Part shown: one piece after another, positions 28,220 through 38,077 of the stretch
Layout of the letters: each line of letters starts with the position of its first letter
Position numbering within the stretch: position 1 is the stretch's first letter
Made by a program: the position numbers and the translations under genes
From: CAVXXB01 sp963765585
Lineage (GTDB): Bacteria; Calditrichota; Calditrichia; JAJRVZ01
Direction: 5' to 3'
Assembly (NCBI GenBank): GCA_963765585.1
Contig: CAVXXB010000011.1
Location: 62,001-126,000 of the forward strand
Length of the DNA stretch: 64,000 nucleotides
Notes under the pieces: model-generated
What the model was told of the DNA's origin: nothing
What the model saw: only the letters and a program-made list of their open reading frames with translations
Database searches by the model: none

Positions 28220-29818
28220 TCAGGCTCCTTTGGCTTGTTTTTCGGCCTGACGCATTTTGAAAATCTTATAATTGATGCTATCACTTATCGCCTGTAAACT
28301 TGCCTCAATCAGGTTCTTAGACACTCCTACGGTTGACCAGGTATCCTGGCTATCACTCGATTCAACCAGTACCCGTACTCCGGCAGAGGTACCATCATTT
28401 TCACCAAGTACGCGTACTTTATAATCAACCAGGTGGATATCTTTTATTTCCGGGAAGAAACGTCTAAGTGCTTTTCTTAAGGCCTGATCAAGTGCATTCA
28501 CCGGACCATTGCCATCCGCTGCCGTATGTTCAATTTCATCCCCGACCTTTACTTTCATAACCGCTTCCGCATAATTCATACCTTCGTCATCAAACAGGAC
28601 ATTGGATTTTGAATATGTAATTTTAAAATATGGCTGGAACTCATTGAGTTCGCCCAATAGCAGTAGTTCAAAAGAGGCTTCTGCACCATCGAATTGAAAC
28701 CCTTCATACTCCAAAGATTTAATGGTCTGTACAAAATTTCGACTGAATTCTTTGTCTTCGGGTAAATCAATACCCAGTTGCTTTGCTTTGTATCGGATAT
28801 TACTCTGCCCCGAAAGATCAGATATAATTACATGTTGATGATTGCCCACCTCGGCAGGTTGAATATGTTCATACATGCGGCTGTCTTTCAAGATCGAACT
28901 CACATGTATCCCGCCTTTATGAGTGAAAGCTGATTTTCCGACATAGGCTGCCCGGTTATTTGGTACCAGATTCATTATTTCATAGACAAAATGCGATAAA
29001 GAGGTAATCTTATTGATATTTGCCGGTTTATAATATTTTTTTTGCATTTTAATCTGCAAATTTGGAATAACGCTGCATAGGTTTGCATTACCACATCGTT
29101 CACCCACCCCATTAATGGTCCCCTGCACATGAACAGCCCCTTCCTTTACGGCAACGATAGTGTTTGCCACGGCCGATTCCGAGTCATTATGCGCATGTAT
29201 ACCTAATGGAGAATCTAATTGACTGCGTACATCCCTAAAAATCTCTTCCACTTCATATGGCATGGAACCGCCATTTGTATCACATAAGACAATAACCTCA
29301 GCACCAGCAGATTCCGCGGCTTTTAACATTTTTATAGCAAAATCACGATCATCCTTGTAACCGTCAAAAAAATGTTCTGCATCAAAGACGACTTTCCGGT
29401 CATGCTCTTTTAAATGTTTCACCGATTTGTAAATCAACTCTTCATTCTGTTCATCACTCAGGCCCAAACTTTTTTCTGAATGTAATCGCCAGGTTTTACC
29501 AAAAATCGAAATATAGGGTGTCTCAGAGTGCAGCAATTTCAAAATATTCGCATCCGATTCTACTTTTTCCGGATGTCGTGCCGTTGATCCAAATGCACAA
29601 ATCTTTGAGTGCTTCAGATTTAAGGATTTTACCTGCAAAAAATATTCTTCATCTTTAGGATTGCTGCCTGGCCAACCTCCTTCAATTATATCAATACCAA
29701 AATCATCAAGTTTTTCAGTGATGAGGAGTTTGTCATGTATTGACAAATTGATTGCTTCACCCTGCGTACCATCTCTTAGAGTAGTATCAAACAACTCAAT
29801 GTAGTTATTGTCTTTCAT
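28220..29818 (-). CDS. cimA: (R)-citramalate synthase
   Basis: 532 residues of the HMGL-like/DRE-TIM synthase family. The N-terminal catalytic TIM barrel starts with DTTLRDGTQGEAINLS (metal-binding DTTxRDG) and includes FDAEHFFDGYKDD and GIHAHNDSESAVANT, which mark the citramalate-synthase subgroup rather than LeuA. A C-terminal LeuA-type dimer/regulatory domain (about 400-520) has DGNGPVNALDQAL. The enzyme condenses pyruvate and acetyl-CoA to citramalate, which LeuCD and LeuB then take to 2-oxobutanoate for isoleucine. It ends a nine-gene branched-chain block, 23 nt after leuD. The ribosome site is weak (TTGGAAT). Confidence 0.9.
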   Translation of the reverse strand: MKDNNYIELFDTTLRDGTQGEAINLSIHDKLLITEKLDDFGIDIIEGGWPGSNPKDEEYFLQVKSLNLKHSKICAFGSTARHPEKVESDANILKLLHSETPYISIFGKTWRLHSEKSLGLSDEQNEELIYKSVKHLKEHDRKVVFDAEHFFDGYKDDRDFAIKMLKAAESAGAEVIVLCDTNGGSMPYEVEEIFRDVRSQLDSPLGIHAHNDSESAVANTIVAVKEGAVHVQGTINGVGERCGNANLCSVIPNLQIKMQKKYYKPANINKITSLSHFVYEIMNLVPNNRAAYVGKSAFTHKGGIHVSSILKDSRMYEHIQPAEVGNHQHVIISDLSGQSNIRYKAKQLGIDLPEDKEFSRNFVQTIKSLEYEGFQFDGAEASFELLLLGELNEFQPYFKITYSKSNVLFDDEGMNYAEAVMKVKVGDEIEHTAADGNGPVNALDQALRKALRRFFPEIKDIHLVDYKVRVLGENDGTSAGVRVLVESSDSQDTWSTVGVSKNLIEASLQAISDSINYKIFKMRQAEKQAKGA

Positions 29819-29841
29819 TATCTTTATTCCAATTCTATAGT

Positions 29842-30399
29842 TTAAATCATATCTGTTTTGCGAGCGAATTCAAACAGCCCACCTGCTTCGACGATAGGAA
29901 GTACTTCACCCAGTGGATTTAGCTGATATTCTTTTCCATCACTTTCGTTGACCAGGGTATTGTTTCCCATATCAATCCTGATAATATCACCTGTTTTCAC
30001 ATATTTATTGATCTGGGTCGAAATTTCGTAAGGAACAACAAAGCCGCCATCGATGGCATTTCTGTAGAATATGCGCGCGTATGATTCGGCTACAATTGCA
30101 GTTACGCCGGCCTTCTGAAGTGCATACGGCGCATGTTCACGTGATGACCCACAGCCAAAATTCGATCCACCAATAATTATTTGATAATCGGATTCATAAT
30201 TCTGATCCATCATAAAAGGGGTATTCCCCTGCGGCAAACCGGCTTCCGCTAATGGTACACCGGACAATGCATACATTCCGTATTTTTTTGACTCTTCCGG
30301 ATCTGTCAGACTGTATACCAGATGCTCGGCGGGAATAATCTGGTCCGTATCAATATTGGCCCCTAATACATACGCTTTTCCAGTAATAACTTTTTCCAT
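29842..30399 (-). CDS. leuD: 3-isopropylmalate dehydratase small subunit
   Basis: 185 residues, the usual size. GANIDTDQIIPAEHL near the start and GSNFGCGSSREHAP in the middle are the LeuD swivel-domain signatures that complete the aconitase-type active site. With LeuC it isomerises 2- to 3-isopropylmalate; with CimA nearby it probably also handles citramalate. AGGTGGA precedes the ATG. It is followed by cimA (23 nt) and preceded by leuC across a 207-nt gap that holds a short hairpin (ATCCCTACGGGAT, about 30421) and tagggacttaggaactgaggg strings. Confidence 0.94.
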   Translation of the reverse strand: MEKVITGKAYVLGANIDTDQIIPAEHLVYSLTDPEESKKYGMYALSGVPLAEAGLPQGNTPFMMDQNYESDYQIIIGGSNFGCGSSREHAPYALQKAGVTAIVAESYARIFYRNAIDGGFVVPYEISTQINKYVKTGDIIRIDMGNNTLVNESDGKEYQLNPLGEVLPIVEAGGLFEFARKTDMI

Positions 30400-30606
30400 T
30401 TTTCCACCTAGAATTGTTTCATCCCTACGGGATTATAAAAATATTTTATTAATAATCATTGTCATTGGGCCTAAATTCAAGGCCATTATAAATCATTTCC
30501 CGCAGAATCATATGCCCTTTACTAGTTAACTAATTGGCCATGCTAAGGGACTTAGGAACTGAGGGACTTTTAAACCTTCATCTATTAATTTACTATCGCA
30601 AAAAAT

Positions 30607-31902
30607 TTACATTTCATCTCTCGGATCGGTAATTACTCCATTTACTGCGGATGCTGCAACCGTATAGGGTGAAGCCAGGTATACTTCTGATTTTTTACTT
30701 CCCATACGACCGGGGAAATTACGATTGGTGGTGGATATAACCACATCTTTATCAACCGCCCTGCCAATTGTATCTGCCGGGCCACCCAGACAGGCTGCAC
30801 ATGAAGAGGCCGCGATAACACAACCGGCGTTTTCAAAAATATCCTTAAGGCTTATACCTTTGTAGGTTTCTTCTTCCAATTCACGGGCCGTATCCGTACT
30901 GGCCGGTACGACAAATGTTGGTACTTTTACTTCCTTGCCAACCAGAATTTTAGCAGCCGCACGAAAATCAGTAATTTTGCCGCCAGTGCAGGAGCCAATA
31001 TAGCATTTGGTCAGCTCGGTTCCGGCAACTGCACGCACCGTATCGCGGTTATCCGGACTATGCGGTTTTGCCACCTGCGGATCCATATTTGTTACGTTAT
31101 AGGAATATGTTGAATGATATACCGCATCCGTATCGCTTGCAAAGATCTCATAATCTGCACTGGTTCGTTCCTGTACATATTTCTCTGTCACGTCATCCGC
31201 AGGAATAATTCCATTCATGGCACCGGCTTCAATGGCCATATTTGTCAGGGTCATGCGTTCCAGCATACTCAAGTCAAAGACCGCTTTGCCATCAAACTCC
31301 AGCGCTCTGTAAGTACCGCCATCGGTGGTTATATCCCCCAACACCTGCAGGATCAGATCTTTTGCAGAAAGATATGGTGGTAAATCACCCTCAAATATAA
31401 ATTTTAGTGATTCCGGCACTTTCTCCCAGATTTTACCCGTTCCCATTATAAATGCGGCATCTGTATTTCCTACACCCGTTGAGAACATACCAAACGCACC
31501 GGAGGTGCAGGTATGCGAATCAGTACCGATTAATACCTTGCCAGGCAGATTAAATCCTTCTTCTGCCAGTGCGATGTGACATACTCCTTTGTACCGATCC
31601 GTACCCACATCATAGTAATTTGGTAAATCATGTTCACCCGCAAAATCTCGTAATATGTTTACGTTACGAATAGCATGCTCATTTTCAGTAAAGATATAAT
31701 GATCCGGGAAAATGACCAGTTTCTGTTTATCCCAGATCTTTGCTTTATCGCCAAACTCCTGTTTCCAGATGCCAATTGTGGGCGGACCGCAAACATCATG
31801 TGTCATTAAAACATCCACGTTCAACCAGATATTTTCACCCGGTTTGACTACATCTTTTTCAGCCGATCTGGCTAAAATCTTCTCCGTAATTGTCATTCCC
31901 AT
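30607..31902 (-). CDS. leuC: 3-isopropylmalate dehydratase large subunit
   Basis: 431 residues of the aconitase superfamily. GTDSHTCTSGAFG carries the first cluster region; the [4Fe-4S] ligands are in YIGSCTGGKITD and SSCAACLGGPADT. The length of about 430 residues and sequence class fit the LeuC/HacA type that pairs with a separate small subunit. Its start lies 9 nt after the leuA stop, so the two genes are one transcript. The second Met (31896) is another possible start. The enzyme is cytoplasmic and oxygen-sensitive by family. Confidence 0.94.
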   Translation of the reverse strand: MGMTITEKILARSAEKDVVKPGENIWLNVDVLMTHDVCGPPTIGIWKQEFGDKAKIWDKQKLVIFPDHYIFTENEHAIRNVNILRDFAGEHDLPNYYDVGTDRYKGVCHIALAEEGFNLPGKVLIGTDSHTCTSGAFGMFSTGVGNTDAAFIMGTGKIWEKVPESLKFIFEGDLPPYLSAKDLILQVLGDITTDGGTYRALEFDGKAVFDLSMLERMTLTNMAIEAGAMNGIIPADDVTEKYVQERTSADYEIFASDTDAVYHSTYSYNVTNMDPQVAKPHSPDNRDTVRAVAGTELTKCYIGSCTGGKITDFRAAAKILVGKEVKVPTFVVPASTDTARELEEETYKGISLKDIFENAGCVIAASSCAACLGGPADTIGRAVDKDVVISTTNRNFPGRMGSKKSEVYLASPYTVAASAVNGVITDPRDEM

Positions 31903-31911
31903 ATTCTATTC

Positions 31912-33477
31912 CTAAACAAGGTCTTTTACTTTGTTTTTTTTATTTTTTTCCTGAGATTTCAGAACATTTATTGCCTGAATATAGGCACGGGCACTGGCTT
32001 CGATGATATCGGTTGACAGCCCGCGTCCACTCGCATGCATACCCTTATGAAGGATTCTGACAGAGGACTCCCCCATGGCCTGCCGCCCGGCTGTAACTGA
32101 GCGCACCCGATAGGACTCGACTTTGTATTCTGCCTTGATCGCCCGGTCAATCGAATTAAAAACGGCATCGACCGGTCCGTCACCGGTTGCAGATTCCTGA
32201 ACAATTTCTTCGCCAATCCGAATTTGTATGGTTGCGGTGGGGATTAGTTCAGATCCCGAGTGAAATTGAACTTTCTCCAGTTGATAAAAATGATTTTCTT
32301 TAAAAATTTCATCACCCATCAACATACGTAAATCATCATCAAACACTTCTTTTTTCTTATCAGCCAAATCGGTAAATCTATTGTATATTTTCACCATATC
32401 TTCTTCAGAAAAGGTATATCCCAATTCTTCCAATCGTGCTTTCAGACCATGTCTTCCCGAATGCCGTCCCAATACAATTTTTGTTTTAGGGACCCCCACG
32501 GCCTCCGGTGTCATTATCTCATAGGTGTTACGATTCTTTAACATCCCATCCTGATGAATACCCGATTCATGGGCAAATGCATTTTCGCCCACTATGGCCT
32601 TGTTTGGCTGTACAATGATGCCGGTAAATCCGGATACCATACGGCTGGTATTGTAAATTTCTTTGGTATTGATATTCGTTTTATATGGGACAAGGTCCTG
32701 CCTTACCTCCAGAGCCATGACAATTTCTTCCATCGAAGCATTACCCGCCCGCTCACCGATTCCATTAACGGTACATTCTATCTGACGGGCGCCTTTTTCC
32801 AGGGCAGCCATGGAATTAGCCACGGCCAATCCCAGATCATTATGACAATGCACACTTAAAATAATATCATCAATTCCCGGTACATTTTGTTTCAGAGTAT
32901 CGATGATGGCTGCAAATTCGCTTGGCAAAGTATATCCGGTTGTGTCCGGGATATTTACCGTTGTTGCTCCGGCTTCTATTGCTACGGCAACAATATCACA
33001 TAAATATCCGATATCAGTGCGCCCGGCGTCTTCTGCTGAATATTCAACATCACCACACAAGCTCTTTGCATAGGCAACCGCATCCCGGGTCATAGCCATA
33101 ACCGTCTTCCGCTTCGCGGCCAGCGTCTTGCCATAGCGATCATTACCAAATTTGCCAAGAATATGTTGATCCGATGTGCTGCTAAAGGTGTGAATTCGCT
33201 TCTTTTTTGCATTTTTAACCGCATCAAATGCAACTTTGATGTCAAGTTCTTTTGCCCGTGCCAATGCGGCGACTACAACATCAACAGCTTCTGAAACTGC
33301 GGCGACCGCTTCAAACTGGGTTGGCGACGAAACCGGGAAACCGGCTTCAATGATATCCACATTCAGTTTTTCAAGTTGCCTGGCAATTTCAATTTTCTCC
33401 TGCACATTCAAAGATGCGCCCGGGGATTGTTCACCATCACGTAATGTCGTATCGAAAATATATACCTTATCCTGCAC
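31912..33477 (-). CDS. leuA: 2-isopropylmalate synthase
   Basis: 521 residues. The catalytic barrel opens with DTTLRDGEQSPGASLN and contains LSVHCHNDLGLAVANS and NGIGERAGNASMEE, all LeuA signatures. The C-terminal domain (about 390-510) with DGPVDAVFNSIDRAIKAE is the allosteric leucine-binding domain, so feedback inhibition by leucine is expected. It joins acetyl-CoA and 3-methyl-2-oxobutanoate, the first committed step to leucine. The start is GTG with AGGGGA 7 nt upstream. A promoter-like sequence and a repeat-filled gap separate it from leuB, so leuACD-cimA may be a second transcription unit. Confidence 0.94.
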   Translation of the reverse strand: MQDKVYIFDTTLRDGEQSPGASLNVQEKIEIARQLEKLNVDIIEAGFPVSSPTQFEAVAAVSEAVDVVVAALARAKELDIKVAFDAVKNAKKKRIHTFSSTSDQHILGKFGNDRYGKTLAAKRKTVMAMTRDAVAYAKSLCGDVEYSAEDAGRTDIGYLCDIVAVAIEAGATTVNIPDTTGYTLPSEFAAIIDTLKQNVPGIDDIILSVHCHNDLGLAVANSMAALEKGARQIECTVNGIGERAGNASMEEIVMALEVRQDLVPYKTNINTKEIYNTSRMVSGFTGIIVQPNKAIVGENAFAHESGIHQDGMLKNRNTYEIMTPEAVGVPKTKIVLGRHSGRHGLKARLEELGYTFSEEDMVKIYNRFTDLADKKKEVFDDDLRMLMGDEIFKENHFYQLEKVQFHSGSELIPTATIQIRIGEEIVQESATGDGPVDAVFNSIDRAIKAEYKVESYRVRSVTAGRQAMGESSVRILHKGMHASGRGLSTDIIEASARAYIQAINVLKSQEKNKKNKVKDLV

Positions 33478-33513
33478 TCGTCTGTCCCCTTGTTGAGCGT
33501 TAAATTCTAATAT

Positions 33514-33542
33514 ATAATATCCAAATCCTAAATAAATTCCAA
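33514..33542 (-). promoter_or_regulatory. Candidate leuA promoter
   Basis: On the minus strand TTGGAA (33537-33542) and TATTAT (33514-33519) are 17 nt apart, 37 nt before the GTG start. This would let leuACD-cimA be transcribed apart from ilvDBNC-leuB. Confidence 0.35.
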
Positions 33543-33594
33543 CTTACAAGTACCAATTCTGATCTTTCGATTTTTAATGAACCTCTCGTCCAGA

Positions 33595-33692
33595 ATCGAG
33601 AACCTAGTGCCGAGTACCAAATATCCAGCATCCAGTATCCTGCATCCTGTATCTTGTATCCTGCATCCCGCCGGGACACACAAATGTGTCCC
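33595..33692. repeat. Degenerate tandem repeats and hairpin between leuB and leuA
   Basis: Strings such as tgccgagtaccaaatatcc and period-7 atcctgcatcctgtatc-type units (about 33625-33670), then a perfect hairpin GGGACACA-CAAA-TGTGTCCC (33673-33692) with the TACGAT end also seen near 16045. Confidence 0.7.
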
Positions 33693-33702
33693 TACGATAT
33701 CC

Positions 33703-34800
33703 CTACAAAGTAAAGACTCCCAGCGCCTGTTCATTGATCACTTCTTCGATATATTCCATTATCTTCTCGGTCATTCCGGAAGTTGAAACCAGAGTCATCC
33801 CATCACTGAATATATCCTGAGTGCGATATCCCTGACTCAATGCTCGGGAAATACCCTCTTCAACCACTTCTGCGGCTTTGGTCATCTGATAGGTGTGGGC
33901 AAACATCATCGCCACAGACGATATCATTGCGATCGGATTGGCCACGTTCTGACCGGCAATATCCGGTGCACTGCCATGTACCGGCTCATATAATGCATGA
34001 TCCGTACCAAGACTCGCCGATGGCAGCATACCCAGACTGCCGGTAATCATACCGGCAATGTCACTGATTATGTCACCGAACATGTTTCCGGTTACAATGA
34101 CATCAAATTGAGAAGGTTGCCGCACAAGCTGCATTGCTGCATTATCCACATACATATTTCTCAACTCAATATCAGGATATTTTTTGTGGACTTCGGCAAC
34201 AGTTGATCTCCAGAACTGCATACAATCAAGAACATTTGCTTTATCAACAGAATAAAGGACTTTCTTCCGTTCTCTGGCTGCCTGGAATGCCATTTCCGCA
34301 ATACGTTCAATTTCATATTTATGATACACCATGGTATTCCAGCCTTTTTCCTCAGTTGCTCCGCGAGGTGTACCAAAATAAATACCACCGGTCAATTCAC
34401 GAAATACAATAAAATCCACACCTTCCAATACTTCTTTCTTAAGGGAAGAAGCATCCTGGAAGGCAGGATATATTTTCGCCGGTCGAATATTTGCGAATAA
34501 TTCCAGGGACTTGCGTATTTTCAGCAAACCGGCTTCCGGTTTCATGTGATGTTCCAGATTTTCCCATTGCGGACCACCGACCGCACCCAATAACACGGCA
34601 TCTGAATTTAAGCAGGCTTCGATTGTATCATCAGTCAGTGGTGAATTAAATTCATCTATAGAGGCGCCGCCGATTGCCTTTTCCGTGACCTCGATGTTCA
34701 TATTAAAACGTTCTGCGACATGATGCATTATCTTAACAGCCGCATCCATTACCTCCGGTCCAATTCCATCACCGGGTAACAGAGTTACCTTACTGTTCAT
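33703..34800 (-). CDS. leuB: 3-isopropylmalate dehydrogenase
   Basis: About 365 residues. LLPGDGIGPEVM at the N-terminus, TGNMFGDIISDIAGM (metal/substrate) and EPVHGSAPDIAGQ near the C-terminus are LeuB signatures. It oxidises 3-isopropylmalate with NAD+, and with CimA present probably also 3-methylmalate. The ATG at 34800 overlaps the ilvC stop (ATGA), so translation is coupled; the frame is open 36 nt further upstream, but that part is ilvC sequence. The last codons (EQALGVFTL) run into the repeat block that follows. Confidence 0.94.
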   Translation of the reverse strand: MNSKVTLLPGDGIGPEVMDAAVKIMHHVAERFNMNIEVTEKAIGGASIDEFNSPLTDDTIEACLNSDAVLLGAVGGPQWENLEHHMKPEAGLLKIRKSLELFANIRPAKIYPAFQDASSLKKEVLEGVDFIVFRELTGGIYFGTPRGATEEKGWNTMVYHKYEIERIAEMAFQAARERKKVLYSVDKANVLDCMQFWRSTVAEVHKKYPDIELRNMYVDNAAMQLVRQPSQFDVIVTGNMFGDIISDIAGMITGSLGMLPSASLGTDHALYEPVHGSAPDIAGQNVANPIAMISSVAMMFAHTYQMTKAAEVVEEGISRALSQGYRTQDIFSDGMTLVSTSGMTEKIMEYIEEVINEQALGVFTL

Positions 34801-35810
34801 ACATCCACCTCGTTCTTGTTCCCTTTGATCACCCATGACATCATTTCACGAAGTTTCAGGCCCACCTTTTCAATGGGATGTTCTTTGGTCTCTTCACGTA
34901 GTTTGTTCATATTCGGCTGACCATTTTTATATTCTTCCAACCATTCCTTTGCAAATTTTCCACTTTGGACATCAGCCAGAATTTCTTTCATAGCCTTCTT
35001 TGTATCAGCCGTGATTATCTTTGTACCTTTAGCCATTCCGCCATATTCAGCTGTATCGCTCACCGAGTGGTTCATTCGAGTGAGACCGCCTTCATAATAC
35101 AGGTCAACAATCAGTTTTAATTCATGCATACACTCAAAATAGGCCAGCTCTTCAGGATACCCAGCCTCTACGAGTGTCTCAAATCCAGCTTTTATAAGTT
35201 CTGCCGAACCACCACATAGCACAGCCTGCTCGCCAAAAAGATCTGTTTCAGTTTCATTTTTAAAATTAGTCTCAATCACACCTGCTCTTGTTCCACCAAC
35301 ACCCTTTGCCCATGCAAGTGCCATGTCCTTTGTATCACCGGAAGGATCCTGGTAAACGGCAATAAGACATGGTACGCCACTGCCTTCTGTAAAGGTGCGT
35401 CTTACAAGATGTCCCGGACCTTTCGGAGCAATCATCATGACATTTATATTGTCAGCAGGAACGATTTGTTTGTAATGGATATTAAAGCCATGGGCAAAAA
35501 CAAGTGTATTTCCTGCACTAAGATTTGGCTCGATTGCCGCATCATACACATTTTTCTGGATTTGATCAGGTAACAGGACCATAATAATATCCGATTTTTT
35601 AACTGCATCGGCCGCTTCTAAAACCTCAAAGCCACTTTCTTCTGCATTCTTCCATGGCTTACCACCCGGTACCTCTGCAATACAGACATTCATCCCAGAG
35701 TCGCGTAAATTTAGAGCATGCGCATGCCCCTGGCTGCCAAAGCCCAGAATGGCTATCTTCTTTGATAAAAGTGGATCGAGTGATGTATCTGCGTCATAAT
35801 ATACTTTCAT
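34797..35810 (-). CDS. ilvC: Ketol-acid reductoisomerase
   Basis: 337 residues, the short class I form. The Rossmann motif GFGSQGHAHALNLRDSG lies near residue 24, and the knotted C-terminal domain carries the metal-binding acidic residues in ETDLFGEQAVLCGG and FECMHELKLIVDLYYEGG. It converts acetolactate and acetohydroxybutyrate to dihydroxy acids. AGGAGAG precedes the ATG. It is 9 nt after ilvN and overlaps leuB by 4 nt. Confidence 0.95.
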   Translation of the reverse strand: MKVYYDADTSLDPLLSKKIAILGFGSQGHAHALNLRDSGMNVCIAEVPGGKPWKNAEESGFEVLEAADAVKKSDIIMVLLPDQIQKNVYDAAIEPNLSAGNTLVFAHGFNIHYKQIVPADNINVMMIAPKGPGHLVRRTFTEGSGVPCLIAVYQDPSGDTKDMALAWAKGVGGTRAGVIETNFKNETETDLFGEQAVLCGGSAELIKAGFETLVEAGYPEELAYFECMHELKLIVDLYYEGGLTRMNHSVSDTAEYGGMAKGTKIITADTKKAMKEILADVQSGKFAKEWLEEYKNGQPNMNKLREETKEHPIEKVGLKLREMMSWVIKGNKNEVDV

Positions 35811-35819
35811 ACTACTCTC

Positions 35820-36338
35820 CTAAATTGTTATTGTATCGATTTCTTTCTTTATTGCTTTTTTCTGTTCTCCTCGCGGCAAGGCGACCGTACCGGAGCGGGC
35901 CATTTCAACAATGCCATAGGGCATCAGCACATTGACGGCGGCATTTACCTTTGCAGGTGGTCCGGTTATTTCCAGAGTGATAGTTTTATTATTTATGTCT
36001 ACCACCTTACCACGAAATATATCATTAATATTTTTTAGCTCCTGTAGCGATGCGGATTGATAACTGACACTAACCAATGCCAGTTCACGTTCCGTTCTTT
36101 CCTTTTGAGTCAGATCAATCACTTTTATTGTATCCACGAGACGATTTAATTGTTTTACCACCTGTGCAATAATCTGATCATCGCCGGAGGTGACAATGGT
36201 CATTCGCGAAATCTCACGAATTTCCGTCTCTCCAACTGACAAACTATGGAGATTAAATCCCTTTGCGCTAAACATAGTTGCAATTCTATCAAAGGCCCCA
36301 AAAGTATTTTCAACTAAAATTGATATTGTGTGTCTCAT
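35820..36338 (-). CDS. ilvN: Acetolactate synthase regulatory subunit
   Basis: 172 residues, typical of the larger IlvN/IlvH class. The N-terminal ACT domain (about 1-75) has ISILVENTFGAFDRIATMFSAKGFNL, which binds valine for feedback control of IlvB. A C-terminal domain (PF10369-like) follows. The ATG lies 2 nt after the ilvB stop, so it is co-translated with the catalytic subunit. Function and complex are clear from family and context. Confidence 0.94.
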   Translation of the reverse strand: MRHTISILVENTFGAFDRIATMFSAKGFNLHSLSVGETEIREISRMTIVTSGDDQIIAQVVKQLNRLVDTIKVIDLTQKERTERELALVSVSYQSASLQELKNINDIFRGKVVDINNKTITLEITGPPAKVNAAVNVLMPYGIVEMARSGTVALPRGEQKKAIKKEIDTITI

Positions 36339-36340
36339 AA

Positions 36341-38059
36341 TTATACCATCCTTTTTGGGTTAAGTCTTTTTAACATCATATCTGAAATGGAAGCTCCGGA
36401 CGGTACCATCGGAAAAACCATATCTTCTTTTACTACCCGGAACTCAACCAGCGATGGTCCATTTTTAACTTTCATCAGATTATCAAGCACCTTATCCACT
36501 TCTGCGTCCTTCTCTGCACGCCAGGAGGGGATTCCCAGAGCCTCGCCAAGTTTTACGAAGTCAGGATTACTTTTACCTAAATCCGTAAAACTATATTTTT
36601 CTGCATGAAACAATTCCTGCCATTGCCGTACCATTCCAAGAAAACTATTATTCAGGATAATGAATTTTATGGGTATTTTATAATAGACCGCCGTAATCAA
36701 TTCCTGAATGTTCATTTGAAAACCACCATCCCCGTTTATCGAGATAATCGGGCGATCTTTTATACCAAATGAAGCACCAATGGAGGCCGGGATAGAAAAT
36801 CCCATTGTGCCTAAGCCGCCGCTTGTCAGATTGGAGCGGGGATGCTCATATTTATAGTATTGCGCCGTCCACATCTGATGCTGTCCCACATCAGATACCA
36901 CGACTGCCTTACCTTTGGTTTTTTCAGATATCTTTTCAATTACATACTCCATCCGTAAATTGCCGTCATTTTTTTCATAATGCAGCGGGCAATCTTTTTC
37001 CCACGTTCTTATCTGTTTCCACCAGTCATCTATTGCTGGTTTTTCAGTTTTAATTTTAAGCATTTCTTCCAGAACACGTTTTACATCACCAACTATAGGA
37101 AGATCAACCAGCACATTTTTATCAATCGCGGTTGTATCAATATCAATATGAATTTTATAGGCATTTGTAGCAAAAGTATCCACTTTTCCAGTCACCCTGT
37201 CATCAAACCGGGCACCTAGCGCCACAAGCACATCACAATGATTTACAGCCTGATTGGCCCAATATGTGCCGTGCATACCTAACATTCCGAGAGATTGTTT
37301 ATCCGTACCCGGATATGCACCCAGACCTTGCAACGTCATCGTGACCGGCAAATTATTGGCTTTGGCATATTTTCGGAGTTCTTCGGATGCATTGGACATG
37401 ATCACACCGCCACCGACGTATAATAATGGTCTTTTCGCTTTGGAGATCACATCCACCGCTTTTTTGATCTGGTTCTTATGACCAACAAGTTTTGGCTTAT
37501 ATCCGCGAATATCTATTTTTTCAGGAAACTCAAAATCACAAGTTGATGCGATGACATCCTTTGGTAAGTCAACCAGGACGGGACCCGGCCGGCCACTGGC
37601 AGCAATATAGAAGGCCTTGCGAATGATAGCTGCCATTTCTTTCACATCCCGGACCAAAAAACTATGTTTGGTAATCGGGCGTGTAATACCGACAATATCT
37701 GCTTCCTGAAAAGCATCATTTCCGATTAAATGGGTTGCAACCTGTCCCGTAAAAACAACAATCGGCACAGAATCCATATATGCATCAGCGATTCCAGTCA
37801 CGGTATTGGTTGCACCTGGCCCTGAAGTAACCAGAACAACGCCCACTTTACCTGTTGCTTTGGCATATCCTTCAGCCATATGTGTGGCACCCTGTTCATG
37901 ACGTGCCAGGATGTGCTTTAGAAATTTCACATCATACAGCTGTTCATAAAGTTTGATGTTGGCACCGCCGGGATAGCCAAAAATAACCTCGACCTTTTCC
38001 CGCTTAAGGCATTCAAAAAATATATCTGCCCCAATGAGCTTCTGCTTTGTTGCTGCCAT
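36341..38059 (-). CDS. ilvB: Acetolactate synthase catalytic subunit
   Basis: 572 residues with three ThDP-enzyme domains: the N-terminal PYR domain with FGYPGGANI and the catalytic Glu in HEQGATHMAEGYA, the central FAD-type domain, and the C-terminal ThDP domain with NGDGGFQMNIQEL...ILNNS (GDG-NN motif). It makes acetolactate or acetohydroxybutyrate. ATG at 38059 is preferred over an upstream GTG because AGGAG lies 5 nt before it. It follows ilvD by 18 nt. Confidence 0.95.
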   Translation of the reverse strand: MAATKQKLIGADIFFECLKREKVEVIFGYPGGANIKLYEQLYDVKFLKHILARHEQGATHMAEGYAKATGKVGVVLVTSGPGATNTVTGIADAYMDSVPIVVFTGQVATHLIGNDAFQEADIVGITRPITKHSFLVRDVKEMAAIIRKAFYIAASGRPGPVLVDLPKDVIASTCDFEFPEKIDIRGYKPKLVGHKNQIKKAVDVISKAKRPLLYVGGGVIMSNASEELRKYAKANNLPVTMTLQGLGAYPGTDKQSLGMLGMHGTYWANQAVNHCDVLVALGARFDDRVTGKVDTFATNAYKIHIDIDTTAIDKNVLVDLPIVGDVKRVLEEMLKIKTEKPAIDDWWKQIRTWEKDCPLHYEKNDGNLRMEYVIEKISEKTKGKAVVVSDVGQHQMWTAQYYKYEHPRSNLTSGGLGTMGFSIPASIGASFGIKDRPIISINGDGGFQMNIQELITAVYYKIPIKFIILNNSFLGMVRQWQELFHAEKYSFTDLGKSNPDFVKLGEALGIPSWRAEKDAEVDKVLDNLMKVKNGPSLVEFRVVKEDMVFPMVPSGASISDMMLKRLNPKRMV

Positions 38060-38077
38060 GATCACTCCTGTTTTATT

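Noticed and set aside
33577..33786. A 69-codon frame between leuB and leuA
   Set aside because: It is translation of intergenic repeat text (atcctgcatcc) and overlaps the leuB end.
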